From assembly GCA_900768685.1 (NCBI GenBank), contig CAAGDX010000028.1, positions 1 through 63,103 on the forward strand: 63,103 nt of DNA, read 5' to 3'. The stretch comes from Bacteroidales bacterium (GTDB lineage Bacteria > Bacteroidota > Bacteroidia > Bacteroidales > Muribaculaceae). Made by a program: the position numbers and the translations under genes. This document shows, piece after piece, positions 8,520 through 18,438 of this stretch; the first letter of the stretch is position 1; each line of letters begins with the position of its first letter. The notes under the pieces are model-generated. The model made no database searches. It was not told the origin of the DNA and saw only the letters and a program-made list of their open reading frames with translations.

Positions 8520-9839
8520 TTACATTTCATTCAGTGAAAGGCACTTTTTTGTAATTGAATATCCTTCAAATTTGCCTGTTACACGAGTGAAAGCATTTAC
8601 TTTTTCATTTAGTAGATTTGCATCAAAATTTTCAGGATTTCTTTTAATTTCCACAAAAACGGCATCATCCGTCAATTCATTTTCAGCTACAATATCAATT
8701 TCATTTTCGCCTTTTCTGTCCCACCAACTTCCGATTCTTGTGAATTGCTTGCTTTCTATAAAAACTTCACGGAAATATTTCTCAAGCATCAGTCCGCTGA
8801 AAGTTTCATAATCTCTAAGTACTATGGATTTGAGGCTGTCGTAGTTTTCAATCTCAATCATGTAATAATACTTATAAATAAATCTGAACCAAAAAGTGAA
8901 GAAATTGTCAGCAATTACGTATCTCACATTTTTTGTAGTTGTTTTTTCAAAAATAGGCTGTTTCTTGGAAATTACCTCATAGTCTTGTTCAAGTTTTGTT
9001 AGATATCCTCCAATTTCTTTACCTATCACATTTTCAATTTCCGAGCGAGAGGTCTTGCCTCGTGCTATTGCAGACAAAATGGAAAAATATGTTCCGTAAT
9101 CTTTGCCAAATTCCTCTATCAAAATAGATTTTCCTTCAGTGAGGAAAATGGAATCCGCTCTGATAATATGATTTATCATCCGAACCTTTGTCGTAGCACC
9201 GGAATCTACTAATAGCTGAATGTATTTAGCCACACCGCCTGTAAAAGAGTATAACGCGAGCAAATCTTCATTTGTATAGTTAGGATTATATTCCCGAAGA
9301 ATTTCCTTCAGCACTGTTGGAGAAAACGGTTTTATGGAAATGTGTCTTGTCTGACGGTTGTAAAGCGGCTCTTTACTGTTTTTGAAAATTTTTGTCATCA
9401 TTGAAAAAATAGAACCACAAACAATCAGGTTTATATGGGATTTTGTGTGATAAATATCCCATATTCTCTGCATTTCGCTGAATATAGAACTATTTATTTT
9501 GTAAAATTCTTGAAATTCATCAATAAACACTGTTACCGATTGCTCTACGGATATCTTCATGAGAAATTCAAAAATTTCCGAGAAACGTGTTGCCTTGCCT
9601 ATTATAGGAGTGTTAAGTTTGTTTGATATTTCAGAAATAAAATCACTGCACAAGTCGCTTTCTGCCTTGCGTGATACGAAAAAGTAAAGAAACGTTTCTT
9701 TCTCGTATGCTTTCCATACGAGTGAAGTTTTGCCGATGCGGCGTCGCCCGGTGATTACTGTAAACTGAGCTGCTGATTTTGACAGCTCTTGAATTTCACG
9801 CAGTGTGCGTATTTCTTCTGTTCTATCAAAAAATTTCAT
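8520..9839 (-). CDS. AAA ATPase with C-terminal DUF234/PD-(D/E)XK-like domain
   Basis: The 439 residues begin at an ATG; an in-frame TTG two codons upstream is less likely. Walker A is GRRRIGKT near residue 33 and Walker B is FIDEFQEF near residue 103. A middle helical region resembles a winged helix. Near the C-terminus NEIDIVAEN and VFVEIKRN give the E-D...EIK spacing of a PD-(D/E)XK nuclease fold, typical of DUF234 ATPases. Their role is poorly known; they recur as accessory genes in bacteria and archaea. It is a lone gene with its own promoter and a 13-bp inverted repeat over the presumed transcription start. The substrate, including whether it acts on DNA at all, is unknown. Confidence 0.85.
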   Translation of the reverse strand: MKFFDRTEEIRTLREIQELSKSAAQFTVITGRRRIGKTSLVWKAYEKETFLYFFVSRKAESDLCSDFISEISNKLNTPIIGKATRFSEIFEFLMKISVEQSVTVFIDEFQEFYKINSSIFSEMQRIWDIYHTKSHINLIVCGSIFSMMTKIFKNSKEPLYNRQTRHISIKPFSPTVLKEILREYNPNYTNEDLLALYSFTGGVAKYIQLLVDSGATTKVRMINHIIRADSIFLTEGKSILIEEFGKDYGTYFSILSAIARGKTSRSEIENVIGKEIGGYLTKLEQDYEVISKKQPIFEKTTTKNVRYVIADNFFTFWFRFIYKYYYMIEIENYDSLKSIVLRDYETFSGLMLEKYFREVFIESKQFTRIGSWWDRKGENEIDIVAENELTDDAVFVEIKRNPENFDANLLNEKVNAFTRVTGKFEGYSITKKCLSLNEM

Positions 9840-9853
9840 ATTCAAAATTTGTT

Positions 9854-9894
9854 AGTTGCGAAACAGTCGTTTCCGAAATGGCTGTTTCGCAACT
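9854..9894. promoter_or_regulatory. 13-bp perfect inverted repeat at the ATPase promoter
   Basis: AGTTGCGAAACAG (9854-9866) and CTGTTTCGCAACT (9882-9894) are perfectly complementary around a 15-nt spacer that itself contains TTTCCGAAA. The repeat lies immediately downstream of the -7 box, over the expected transcription start, so it could be an operator or a 5'-UTR hairpin. Confidence 0.7.
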
Positions 9895-9895
9895 G

Positions 9896-9925
9896 CAAAT
9901 TTACAATATTATTTTGGATTTCAAA
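9896..9925 (-). promoter_or_regulatory. Promoter of the DUF234-type ATPase gene
   Basis: On the minus strand TTTG (9925-9922), an 18-nt spacer and TAAATTTG (9903-9896) approximate the Bacteroidetes -33/-7 promoter. The spacer is one base shorter than the usual 19-21. Confidence 0.55.
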
Positions 9926-9995
9926 AAATCAGCGATAAGAAAACAGTATTTTTACAGATAAAAAGAAAGAAATGTAAAACTGCCACAAGCCTCTT

Positions 9996-10607
9996 CTACA
10001 AGATGCACCATACAATTTCGCCGGTTTCAAGTTCAAATTTTTTCCAGGAGACATTGTCTGAAATTTTGGCGATTTCTGTTTTTGTAATTCTATGTATCTT
10101 TTCATTTATAGTGATATCAGACTGTGTGATAAGGATATAGTCTCCTGTGGAGAGACTTCGAAAAGAAACCGTTGATGATGTTTGCTCCACGATAGTTCCC
10201 GGTGTGGAATATTGCAGTGTGAGTTTTTCTGAGATAAAACGGACGGAAGCATCGGATAGAATTTCCGTGTAATCATCTTCCGGTTCAGGTGTGGGCGGTT
10301 CTTCCTCTGCTGTGACATGAACAGTGCACGAAAGATTATGACCGTCGGCAGTGATTGAAATAAGTGTGTCGCCTTTTTTAACTCCGGAAACAGTAATTTT
10401 ATTACCTGAAACAAAGATGGTTGCAATAGCCTCATCACGAACTTCAGCAGACACCTGTTCCGCATCATTAACAGTGATATATGCCGTTTCCCCTACTCTC
10501 ACCGTCACTTCTACAGCGGAAAGCGTAGGACGCACTCGCACTTCCGGATTCGAGGAGGAACAAGCTGCAAGGAGAAGCAGTAATATGCAGTTGATAATGT
10601 ATTTCAT
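9996..10607 (-). CDS. Lipoprotein with bacterial Ig-like (BIG2-type) domain
   Basis: The 203 residues start with MKYIINCILLLLLAACSSS, a lipoprotein signal with lipobox LAAC (Cys16). Residues ~30-98 resemble a BIG2 Ig-like domain (VEVTVRVGETAYITV, ISGVKKGDTLISITADG-like pattern). A proline/glutamate-rich linker (EEEPPTPEPEDD) leads to an unrecognised C-terminal domain of ~90 residues. Its start overlaps the stop of the endonuclease I gene by 4 bp, so the two are probably translationally coupled and act together at the cell surface. The exact function is unknown. Confidence 0.75.
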   Translation of the reverse strand: MKYIINCILLLLLAACSSSNPEVRVRPTLSAVEVTVRVGETAYITVNDAEQVSAEVRDEAIATIFVSGNKITVSGVKKGDTLISITADGHNLSCTVHVTAEEEPPTPEPEDDYTEILSDASVRFISEKLTLQYSTPGTIVEQTSSTVSFRSLSTGDYILITQSDITINEKIHRITKTEIAKISDNVSWKKFELETGEIVWCIL

Positions 10608-11659
10608 GGCACTATTTCTATTATCACCATTCCTTTTACGGCAGAATTAAAATATTTGAGTTCATGTCTGCCTACACCCAATTCATCCGGCTTATAGCTT
10701 GATTTATCCGCATCTTTGCCATCTATTGTCCACGTCACATCCTCGCTGATATAAGGCGAATAAAGGTCTATTGCTTCATCGGAGAGAGAATAAAATGCAC
10801 GGAGCGGAACTTTTGGCTTTTCTTCATCCACGGGAATATACGGGTCATTCCGTTTTTCTCCCCAAACGTATTCTGCAAGCATAGCATCGTCAATAAACGG
10901 ATTTCTATTGCCTTGGACTGCCTCTATAGCGTCATTTCGGCTTCTTTCGAAGTCATCTACAGGGTCTGAAAGATTCCATGCCAGCAAAATTCTCTCCGAC
11001 CATGGTTGCAAAACGGGATAAGAAGTTAAAAGGCAGAAATTCAAACCATAGCGGTGAAATCTATCCGTTTCATAGACAGACAAAAGATAAAAAACCGCTC
11101 GTGCAAAGTCTCCTTCATAGCCTTTTGGCGGCTGATAAACATTTATGAAGTCGTCTGCAAAACTCATTTGCCCTACGCTCCAGTAATCATTCTGATAATC
11201 AGGCACATCTACATTACCGGGTGGATAATCATTCTTCAGGTTTTGCACTCCAATGGGTGCAGGCAAAAGATTATGCAGGTCGCTTTCAATGTTCGCAGCA
11301 TAGCCGTCGCTCCACCATGAACGATTAAGAATATTCATAGTGGAAAGCCCTAACGGTGAAACCTCACGGTCGTCAAAAGTATAAGTATCTGGAGAGAATC
11401 TATTCAGAACTTTGTTTTCGCCATAGCAATCCGTAGAGCGAAACACTTTCCACAAATTGTCCTGCTCCACGTACGCTTTAGGCTTGCAATTTTCTCTGAC
11501 AGAAAGGAAAATTTGCTCGCCGGTAAGTCCCTGCCAAGGATTCTCTGCGTAAACAGGCACAAAGGACAAGACAATACACACCGTAATTGCAAGTCTCAAC
11601 CATTTGTAAGGATTTACAAAATATCTGTGTGAAAGCGAATTATGGTGTATATTGTCCAT
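10604..11659 (-). CDS. Secreted endonuclease I family nuclease
   Basis: The 351-residue protein carries the endonuclease I (EndA/NucM) core: DLHNLLPA near residue 128, GDFARAVFYLL near 183, and the family signature RNDAIEAVQGNRNPFID near 240. This family cleaves DNA non-specifically in the periplasm or outside the cell. A hydrophobic export segment (LRLAITVCIVLSFVPVYA) follows ~20 polar residues. A TTG at 11599 would give a cleaner signal peptide than the ATG at 11659, so the start is uncertain. About 75 C-terminal residues form an extra, probably Ig-like, domain. It lies 29 bp after glnA and overlaps the downstream lipoprotein gene. Confidence 0.87.
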   Translation of the reverse strand: MDNIHHNSLSHRYFVNPYKWLRLAITVCIVLSFVPVYAENPWQGLTGEQIFLSVRENCKPKAYVEQDNLWKVFRSTDCYGENKVLNRFSPDTYTFDDREVSPLGLSTMNILNRSWWSDGYAANIESDLHNLLPAPIGVQNLKNDYPPGNVDVPDYQNDYWSVGQMSFADDFINVYQPPKGYEGDFARAVFYLLSVYETDRFHRYGLNFCLLTSYPVLQPWSERILLAWNLSDPVDDFERSRNDAIEAVQGNRNPFIDDAMLAEYVWGEKRNDPYIPVDEEKPKVPLRAFYSLSDEAIDLYSPYISEDVTWTIDGKDADKSSYKPDELGVGRHELKYFNSAVKGMVIIEIVP

Positions 11660-11688
11660 TTTATGTTTGTTTTATTTTAGTTCAACGA

Positions 11689-13194
11689 TTATCCGCAGTA
11701 AAAATACTCGTTTACGAGTTTCTGCATGAGGTTTTCGTCTTCACGAGCCAAACGTGCAAGGTCACCGTCGTTGTAGTCACGGAGTTTTTTCATCACACCG
11801 TCTATCATATCAGTGGAGAAAATGCCGTCTTGCTCATAAATAGCTCTCTGCTTTTCAAGGCAGTCGGCGGATTCACGGCAGCAAGTAGGAAGCTGAGCCA
11901 AAGTGGCGAGTTTCCCCTCATTTGCTTTGTCATGAATATTTACATCAACATACGTTTTTTCTGCTATTTCCAGTGCATTTTCCATACGGAAACCGTGGCG
12001 TGCAGCCACTGCGAGAGAAGCAAGGAGAGTGTAGATATCTGCAGAACCGTCGGCAGAGCGTATTTCCACTGTTTGCTTTTGAGATGCGTCCATATTGGAA
12101 GCCTTTGTCTTGGGATTGGCAAGAACACACATATCCGTACTTGCGGTCCAGCCCAGTGGCACACGCACAAGGACAGAACGGTTACGGTCACCCCAACAAA
12201 CATTTGTAGGTGCTTCCTGGTGAGGAACAAGGCGGAAATAAGACGTAGGATTAGTATTTCCGAAAGCAGTGATAGACGGAGCAAGATCCATAAGTCCGGC
12301 TATCATACGGCGAGCATCGCAGCTGAGAACTTTATTTTCATTGAGCATCACGTTCTTGCCGTCTTTCATCAATTTCATGTGAATATGCAGTCCGGAGCCT
12401 GCTTTGCCCGTAGTGATTTTAGGAGCAAAAGTGACATCATAACCGAGGTTATTGCCAAGGTTGCGAATCACCCATTTGGCAATCATAAGTTGGTCTGCCG
12501 CTTCCTGTGCCGGGACAGGCAAAAATTCTATTTCGTTTTGCTCATAAATGAGGTTATCAAGTTTGAAGTTACCTACCTCGGAGTGTCCGTATTTTATTTG
12601 TCCACCTGTTTGAGCGATGTACGACATACAGAGAGTGCGGAAATCATTGAATTTAGCAAAAGGAGCGGATTCGTGGTATCCACGTTGGTCTGTAGCGGGA
12701 AAACGACCTTCGTCTTCATTTATCACATAATACTCCAATTCGCCCATTGCATAAAATTCAAGCCCTGTTTCAGCAGTAAAAGCATTGCAAGCCTTTTTTA
12801 GTGTAGCCTCCGGAGAAGAAGCGAGTGGATTGCCGTCTTTATCAAAGAATGAACAGAGCATTGTGAGTGTTGGAATTTCTGCAAACGGGTCAACAAAGGC
12901 AGTACGGAACTTTGGAATCACGTAGAGGTCTGAACTTCCTGCTTGTATAAAAGAGAAAAGGCTGGAACCGTCAACTCTCTCACCTGTAGTGAGTATTGTT
13001 TCCAAATAATCAAAATCGTTTATAACAAAATTGAGCGTTTTAAGTCTGCCGTCACCTGCGGGATACATAAAGTTTACCATTTCGATATCATTATCTTCTA
13101 TAAACTTGATGATATCGTCTTTTGTGAAATCAGCAGGTTTCTTTTTCAAGTAAGAAACTACTTCGTTTTTGTTCAGTCTGATAGTGTTGTCCAT
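11689..13194 (-). CDS. glnA: Glutamine synthetase (GSI-like)
   Basis: The 501 residues assemble ammonia onto glutamate with ATP. The beta-grasp domain comes first (NFMYPAGDGR near residue 38), then the catalytic domain with GELEYYV near 152, AGSGLHIHMKL near 266, and NRSVLVRVP near 332. EIRSADGSADIYTLLA near 363 holds the conserved Arg and Asp. The protein is somewhat longer than classic GSI (~440-470) and much shorter than the GSIII of many Bacteroidales, so it is probably a second isoform. It follows tamB after 44 bp without a clear promoter of its own, and may be read through from tamB or have an unrecognised promoter. Confidence 0.9.
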   Translation of the reverse strand: MDNTIRLNKNEVVSYLKKKPADFTKDDIIKFIEDNDIEMVNFMYPAGDGRLKTLNFVINDFDYLETILTTGERVDGSSLFSFIQAGSSDLYVIPKFRTAFVDPFAEIPTLTMLCSFFDKDGNPLASSPEATLKKACNAFTAETGLEFYAMGELEYYVINEDEGRFPATDQRGYHESAPFAKFNDFRTLCMSYIAQTGGQIKYGHSEVGNFKLDNLIYEQNEIEFLPVPAQEAADQLMIAKWVIRNLGNNLGYDVTFAPKITTGKAGSGLHIHMKLMKDGKNVMLNENKVLSCDARRMIAGLMDLAPSITAFGNTNPTSYFRLVPHQEAPTNVCWGDRNRSVLVRVPLGWTASTDMCVLANPKTKASNMDASQKQTVEIRSADGSADIYTLLASLAVAARHGFRMENALEIAEKTYVDVNIHDKANEGKLATLAQLPTCCRESADCLEKQRAIYEQDGIFSTDMIDGVMKKLRDYNDGDLARLAREDENLMQKLVNEYFYCG

Positions 13195-13238
13195 GGTTGT
13201 GTTTTAAATAAAAATGATTTGTTGTAAATTTATGTGTT

Positions 13239-16200
13239 TTATTTTGGATTTTCATTTGTGGTAATAGAATCCGTCATGGCTTTTTCCGCCGCCTTACGTT
13301 CCTTGTCCGCTTTGCGTTTTTGTTTGAGTCTGTGGAGGAAAGACAGCACATGGTCAAAGTCGCGACGATATACAATTCCTATGCCTTGCGTTGTGGTAGC
13401 GGTTTTGACATAGAAATTTTGGTCATTGTATCTATTATAAGCTTTTAGTCTGAGAGAGCCTGACTTGTTTAGCAAATATTCAAGGTCAAAATCGCCCACA
13501 AACTGGTTTGAGTTAAGGCTATTGTCGCGGTAACCGAAGTTTCCGTTAAAGAGCAAACGATTGTTCAGCAGCGAACTGGAAAGTGCCAAATCCACTTCCA
13601 CATCGGAGAAGTCACCTTTATCAGAGCGGAAATTAGGTGCTATAGTCCAGTTATCGCTAAGTTGTCCGAGCATACTGCTGAGCTGTGAGGAAATAGTGGA
13701 AGAAGCCACGGAAACAAGTTCGTTACCTTTTGTGGTGGAACCCATATAGTCCGGCGTGTAAAATCTGTTAAGTGCAAGAAGATAGATAATTTGGCGATTC
13801 ATCATATCTTCCGTACTTACGATAGATTTCACTTTGCGGTACGTATCGGAAGTGAGTGTTGGAAATTCCAGGTCAAACTCCACGCCCGGACTTCTGATAT
13901 CACCTGTAACATACATCATTGCGTGAACAGGCACATTTGTTCTGTTCAAATCTTTATCTTGCAGGAATGATTCGTCAAGGTCGCTCAGGTTTGCATTTAG
14001 GGAATAGAATGCTTTCAGGTCAAGTTGTGCCGCATACGGGTCACCGTTAAATGAAATCTCACTACCCTCTTTTATCGTAAAGTCCTTGAGGATGATATCT
14101 TGCAAAGTAAAGTTATAGCTACCTTTGTCTAGGACATATTTTCCGTACATTCTCAGGTCTTCGTTTGCAGAACCATAGTCCATACGCAGGTTTCCTGTTC
14201 CGTTTGCCTTAATCTTGTCACCGCCCACAGGGTCCATAACAAGAATAAGTTGTGCCTCCGGTGTAACATTCACTTGTATGGTCATATTATACACGGAACT
14301 TGAAGATTCCTGTGCCTTGTTCATTCTTTCTTTCAACTTTCTCACAAGCGGCGGAATTTCAGAGGCTTTGTCTATTGTGTCCGGAGCATTTATTTTGTCT
14401 CTGTCACGGAAGGTGATGAAAGAATATTCGTTTGCTATTTCCTGGTCCGACAGCACAAATGTAAACGTGGATTTTGGTGCCGTTGTCATATCCACATATA
14501 TGTCCACCACACCCGGCACACCGCGAATTGTAGCACCACCATTACCGAAAATCCTGCCATACCAGTCGGGATTCAAGTTTGAATTTATGTCATAACTTAG
14601 GAAATTCTTTGCGTCTGTGATAAAGAAATCAAATTCAGGCTCTTTGAAGAACTTATGGCGTACTTCACCGTTCAGCATCGCATGGTTTCCATATACATCG
14701 GAAAGTTGAATATTTTCCACTTTTATCAAGCCGGGCTTGATATGAATGGAATCCTCTGCGGAATAATATGTATTTGTAAAATCTATCTTGAGTTTCAAAT
14801 CTTCCGCATATATATCTCCCTCAAGGTCAATGTATTTGAATGTACCAAAAAGGCGTGCATGTCCGGAAGCTATACCGCTCACATCGCTCGTAAATGCCTC
14901 CATATATGGCTTCAAGAACGCCACATTAATTTTCTTTGCGTAGAAATCTATATCCAGAGAATCATTAAGCGGGAAAATTCCACCTTTGATGATTGAATGC
15001 AGACCGTTTGGCTGGTCTATATCAGCATCAAGAGTGATTTCACGTTTTTCGTTGTCCCAGTGGCTTTTTACAATCGCATCACCGAACACAACCTTGTTAT
15101 AACTGATATTTTTCACAAAAAGTCCCGGTGTTACCATTGATGGCTCCGGTGTGAAAATGTTATGTGCATGGAAAGTTCCTGTAGCATCACCGCCAAGTTG
15201 TGCTTTGTCTATGCCCAATGATTCAAAAATATAGTCAAGATTAACATTCAAAATGTTCAAAGTAAGTTCATCATCCGGATTATCTGACGCTACTCCTTCC
15301 ATTGTCACAAACTGATTTTCACGACGAACGTCAAAGTTTGCCACCTCTATTCTTCTCGGCTTAATGGATACTGTTGCGGGATTTACAGTCCAGGTAGTGT
15401 CGTTAAACGTCATTTTACTGAGATTTATATCCATTTGTGCAGCAAGTGACTCTTCATCGGTTTTATAGAAAAGTGTGGAGATATCCACATTTCCTTCATA
15501 AAGGCGTTTACGATTTATCTTCCAAACTAAATCCGTATCTACTCTGTCATTTGCAGCCACGCAGTCCAGAACGAGATTCATAGCACCTTCTTTTGTAGGC
15601 ACATTTGTTGTGAGAGTGAGTTGTGCGGATTGTCCACCATCGTTTGTAGCGAAACTGAGCGATGAATTTTCTATCAGTTTGTCTTTCTGCTGGAGATACG
15701 GTGCGGAAACATCTAAAGCAAGTTTTCCTTCCGTGTTGTCTATAACACCGCCTATAGAAACCGGATAGATTATGTTTACAGGCAGGTGCAAAAAGGCATT
15801 CAGGTTATCATTGTATTTGATAGAGGCATTAAACTCCACATCAAGGTTATCTGTACTTTGAAGTTCTTTGTAAGGAACAAGAGTGGGAAGAGAAACAGAC
15901 ATAATGTTATTCACCACGCCCGGAATTTCTTGTATTCTATAACGTCCTTCAGCATTAAAATCAAAGAAATCAGAGGTCATGTGCACCTCTTTCACATCAG
16001 ACTTTCCATCAAAAGAGAATGTGAGATTATCCATCAAAAGTGATGGATGCTCACTTGACTCGAATTTCAAATCATTTATGATAAGAGTGGCAATAGCATC
16101 ATTTATTTCTTTGCCTACAAAACCTCCATCAATATTCGCAGAGAGTGTATAGCCCTCGTATTTCTTGAGCAAATTACATGCGTATGGGTTGAAATCCGTA

Positions 16201-17768
16201 ATCACGGAAGTAAGAAAAGCTTTCGGCTCATCTTTGTTCAAATCCGCCAATAGTTTTGCATCTAATGCAAGGTTCCGGTCCGCAGATTTTATGTCCGCCT
16301 GCAAGCTGTCGCCAAGCAAATCCGCATTTATGGCAATATCGGAATAACGGTAACCTTTATAGTCAAATGCAGGCACATCTATCTGAATTTGAGCTTGTTG
16401 CTCATGTTTTCCTCTTTTGGGAGCATAAAAACCGGTTGCATTAATTGAAACATTGCCCAAATCAGCCTTGTTCAATGCTTTACCCAAATTAAAGTTTTCC
16501 GTAAAAAGATTAAAATCCACGTCTTTCAGCCTTGCTACGGAATCAGCCACAAAGAGTGAAGTATTTCCGTCAAAAACCAAATCACCGAAAGATGAACCGA
16601 TTTTTCCCTGAATGTGAGAATTGTCTAAATCACCGGAAATAGCCGTATTTACGGAGATTTTTCTTGCTTGATGAAGTGCATTTGCCAAGTTTTGCGAATA
16701 AAATGGCATACCTTTCAGTGCCGATGCCACATTATTCCCGTCTGCATCAAGATTTAACACAAAATTTTGGACATTCAGAGCCTGCAAATTTTTTATATCC
16801 GTTGCACTTCCGCTTACAGAGAGTTTAAAATTATTCTGCGGAGAATCCAAACTTAAACGGTTGATATTCACCGTATTTTCTGTGAGTTTCACGTCAATAT
16901 CCGCAGCCACCGGAAATGTCAACTCCGATAAACCCGGATAGAAAGCGGAAAAATCAGACGGTGTTATGTGTGAATTTTCAAGTGTCTTGATATCAAGCAC
17001 TTTATGTTTATCAATCGCAACATCACCAAATGCGATATAGGAATTTGGCAACTGCATCGTAACATTTGAAAGATACAAATCCCCCTTTGCAACCTTTGCA
17101 TCGGCGTGAAGGTCCACTACATTCAATCCACTTTTTTCCACAAAAGAAATTCGCTTTACGCTCACATCTACTGTGTCTGACGTGATTTGCGGTATTGTCA
17201 CATCGGCACGCAAATCTGATATGGAAATGTGATTTTTGTCAAAACCGGTTTCTTTTGTCGGTTCGGAAAGGATGTTATATGAAACCTCACTGCTGCGGAT
17301 TACAATAGTCTTGATATCAAGTCTAATATTGCTTTTGGGCTTGTTTTCATCTTTTGACGAAAGTGCCTTTATGATGTGGTCTATATTCAGCGGTGCTTGA
17401 ATACTGTCTTTCGATAGTTTAAGTTTAAGTTCAACTATTTCCGCATAATCTATTGAAATTTCATCAGATGAAAGAGCTTCAAAAGGATTTACTCCGGCAC
17501 CAAGACGTCGCACTGTCATAATAGTATCTCCCACGCTGTCTTTCACCACAACACCGCGGAGTGTCACCCTATTAAACGGCGAAACTGCAAGTGAATTTAT
17601 TGACACGGGAGTTGCCAAAAGACGAGAGAGTTCCGTTTCCGCCTTGCTGCACATAATGTTTTGTGCAAAAGGAAGTGAAAGAAGTACGTAAATCAGCATC
17701 GGCACTCCGATAAAAAGCACCAATAGCGTTACCGTAACAACTCTGAAAATGGAATAGAATCTCTTCAT
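13239..17768 (-). CDS. tamB: Translocation/assembly module TamB-like protein
   Basis: The 1509 residues begin with one N-terminal transmembrane anchor (about residues 8-33). A very long repetitive beta-rich region follows, as in the periplasm-spanning AsmA/TamB superfamily. The C-terminal third (~1050-1440) matches the TamB domain (DUF490) in pattern, with YVLDKGSYNFTLQDI and a late VASSTISSQLSSML region. Such proteins bridge inner and outer membranes and are implicated in phospholipid transport and barrel-protein assembly. The gene lies 28 bp behind a small outer-membrane barrel gene and is probably co-transcribed with it. The basic tail (KQKRKADKERKAAEKA) is notable. Confidence 0.88.
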   Translation of the reverse strand: MKRFYSIFRVVTVTLLVLFIGVPMLIYVLLSLPFAQNIMCSKAETELSRLLATPVSINSLAVSPFNRVTLRGVVVKDSVGDTIMTVRRLGAGVNPFEALSSDEISIDYAEIVELKLKLSKDSIQAPLNIDHIIKALSSKDENKPKSNIRLDIKTIVIRSSEVSYNILSEPTKETGFDKNHISISDLRADVTIPQITSDTVDVSVKRISFVEKSGLNVVDLHADAKVAKGDLYLSNVTMQLPNSYIAFGDVAIDKHKVLDIKTLENSHITPSDFSAFYPGLSELTFPVAADIDVKLTENTVNINRLSLDSPQNNFKLSVSGSATDIKNLQALNVQNFVLNLDADGNNVASALKGMPFYSQNLANALHQARKISVNTAISGDLDNSHIQGKIGSSFGDLVFDGNTSLFVADSVARLKDVDFNLFTENFNLGKALNKADLGNVSINATGFYAPKRGKHEQQAQIQIDVPAFDYKGYRYSDIAINADLLGDSLQADIKSADRNLALDAKLLADLNKDEPKAFLTSVITDFNPYACNLLKKYEGYTLSANIDGGFVGKEINDAIATLIINDLKFESSEHPSLLMDNLTFSFDGKSDVKEVHMTSDFFDFNAEGRYRIQEIPGVVNNIMSVSLPTLVPYKELQSTDNLDVEFNASIKYNDNLNAFLHLPVNIIYPVSIGGVIDNTEGKLALDVSAPYLQQKDKLIENSSLSFATNDGGQSAQLTLTTNVPTKEGAMNLVLDCVAANDRVDTDLVWKINRKRLYEGNVDISTLFYKTDEESLAAQMDINLSKMTFNDTTWTVNPATVSIKPRRIEVANFDVRRENQFVTMEGVASDNPDDELTLNILNVNLDYIFESLGIDKAQLGGDATGTFHAHNIFTPEPSMVTPGLFVKNISYNKVVFGDAIVKSHWDNEKREITLDADIDQPNGLHSIIKGGIFPLNDSLDIDFYAKKINVAFLKPYMEAFTSDVSGIASGHARLFGTFKYIDLEGDIYAEDLKLKIDFTNTYYSAEDSIHIKPGLIKVENIQLSDVYGNHAMLNGEVRHKFFKEPEFDFFITDAKNFLSYDINSNLNPDWYGRIFGNGGATIRGVPGVVDIYVDMTTAPKSTFTFVLSDQEIANEYSFITFRDRDKINAPDTIDKASEIPPLVRKLKERMNKAQESSSSVYNMTIQVNVTPEAQLILVMDPVGGDKIKANGTGNLRMDYGSANEDLRMYGKYVLDKGSYNFTLQDIILKDFTIKEGSEISFNGDPYAAQLDLKAFYSLNANLSDLDESFLQDKDLNRTNVPVHAMMYVTGDIRSPGVEFDLEFPTLTSDTYRKVKSIVSTEDMMNRQIIYLLALNRFYTPDYMGSTTKGNELVSVASSTISSQLSSMLGQLSDNWTIAPNFRSDKGDFSDVEVDLALSSSLLNNRLLFNGNFGYRDNSLNSNQFVGDFDLEYLLNKSGSLRLKAYNRYNDQNFYVKTATTTQGIGIVYRRDFDHVLSFLHRLKQKRKADKERKAAEKAMTDSITTNENPK

Positions 17769-17796
17769 TTGAGCAATATAAATCTTAAAGCATTAC

Positions 17797-18315
17797 TTAA
17801 AACGCATATCCTATACCAAGACTTATAAGCGTTGTGTCATAATGTTTTACAAGACAATATTTAACATCAAGTTTAAGTTTCATATTTTCCGTAACACGGT
17901 AGCCTGCACCTGCTCCAAGATTGACACCAATCTTATTTTTTCGAGTTGAAACATCGTTACTACCTTCCACAGGATGGTAACTCCAACTTGTGTAAGCAAG
18001 TCCGGCAATTGGATAGATATCGATTTTAGAACCGGAAGTTATCTGCAGAGGAAAATTAAAATCCAGATTTATGAGAAAAGCATCCGTCCTCTGACTTCTG
18101 AAAACGTAGTCAATACCAACTCCCACGCGGAAAGCCTTGGATACGTCATACGCCATCCAAGCACCGAACGTGCCACTTTCATTGCAGGTGCTATACCCTG
18201 AAGATACGCCTATAAAAGTATTATTGCCCTCCGCACGCATAGAATTTACGCCAAAACACGCAAAAATTGCGGCAACCGCAATAGTTTTTAAAAATGGAGA
18301 TATATAAAATTTCAT
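17797..18315 (-). CDS. Small outer-membrane beta-barrel protein
   Basis: The 172 residues carry a signal peptide (cut near MRAEG, residue 29), then alternating amphipathic strands ending in the aromatic YAF typical of outer-membrane barrels. The length suits an eight-stranded OmpX/OmpA-like barrel. It heads a probable two-gene unit with tamB. The -7 box TACCTTTG lies 33 nt before the start (18348-18355). Function unknown beyond location. Confidence 0.8.
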   Translation of the reverse strand: MKFYISPFLKTIAVAAIFACFGVNSMRAEGNNTFIGVSSGYSTCNESGTFGAWMAYDVSKAFRVGVGIDYVFRSQRTDAFLINLDFNFPLQITSGSKIDIYPIAGLAYTSWSYHPVEGSNDVSTRKNKIGVNLGAGAGYRVTENMKLKLDVKYCLVKHYDTTLISLGIGYAF

Positions 18316-18347
18316 TTTCTGTTTCGTTTTTTTTACGTTACTTATTA

Positions 18348-18355
18348 CAAAGGTA
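18348..18355 (-). promoter_or_regulatory. -7 promoter element of the barrel-tamB unit
   Basis: TACCTTTG on the minus strand matches TAnnTTTG. A TTTG (18381-18378) lies 22 nt upstream, slightly longer than usual spacing. Confidence 0.6.
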
Positions 18356-18438
18356 ATGATTTTTATTGATATAAAAGCAAAATTAAAACCAAAATACCAA
18401 AGAAATCGCTTCTTTTAGCAATGTTTTCACCAATAGCA

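Noticed and set aside
11587..12801. 404-codon open frame antisense to glnA
   Set aside because: It lies opposite a clearly conserved glutamine synthetase and has no family resemblance.
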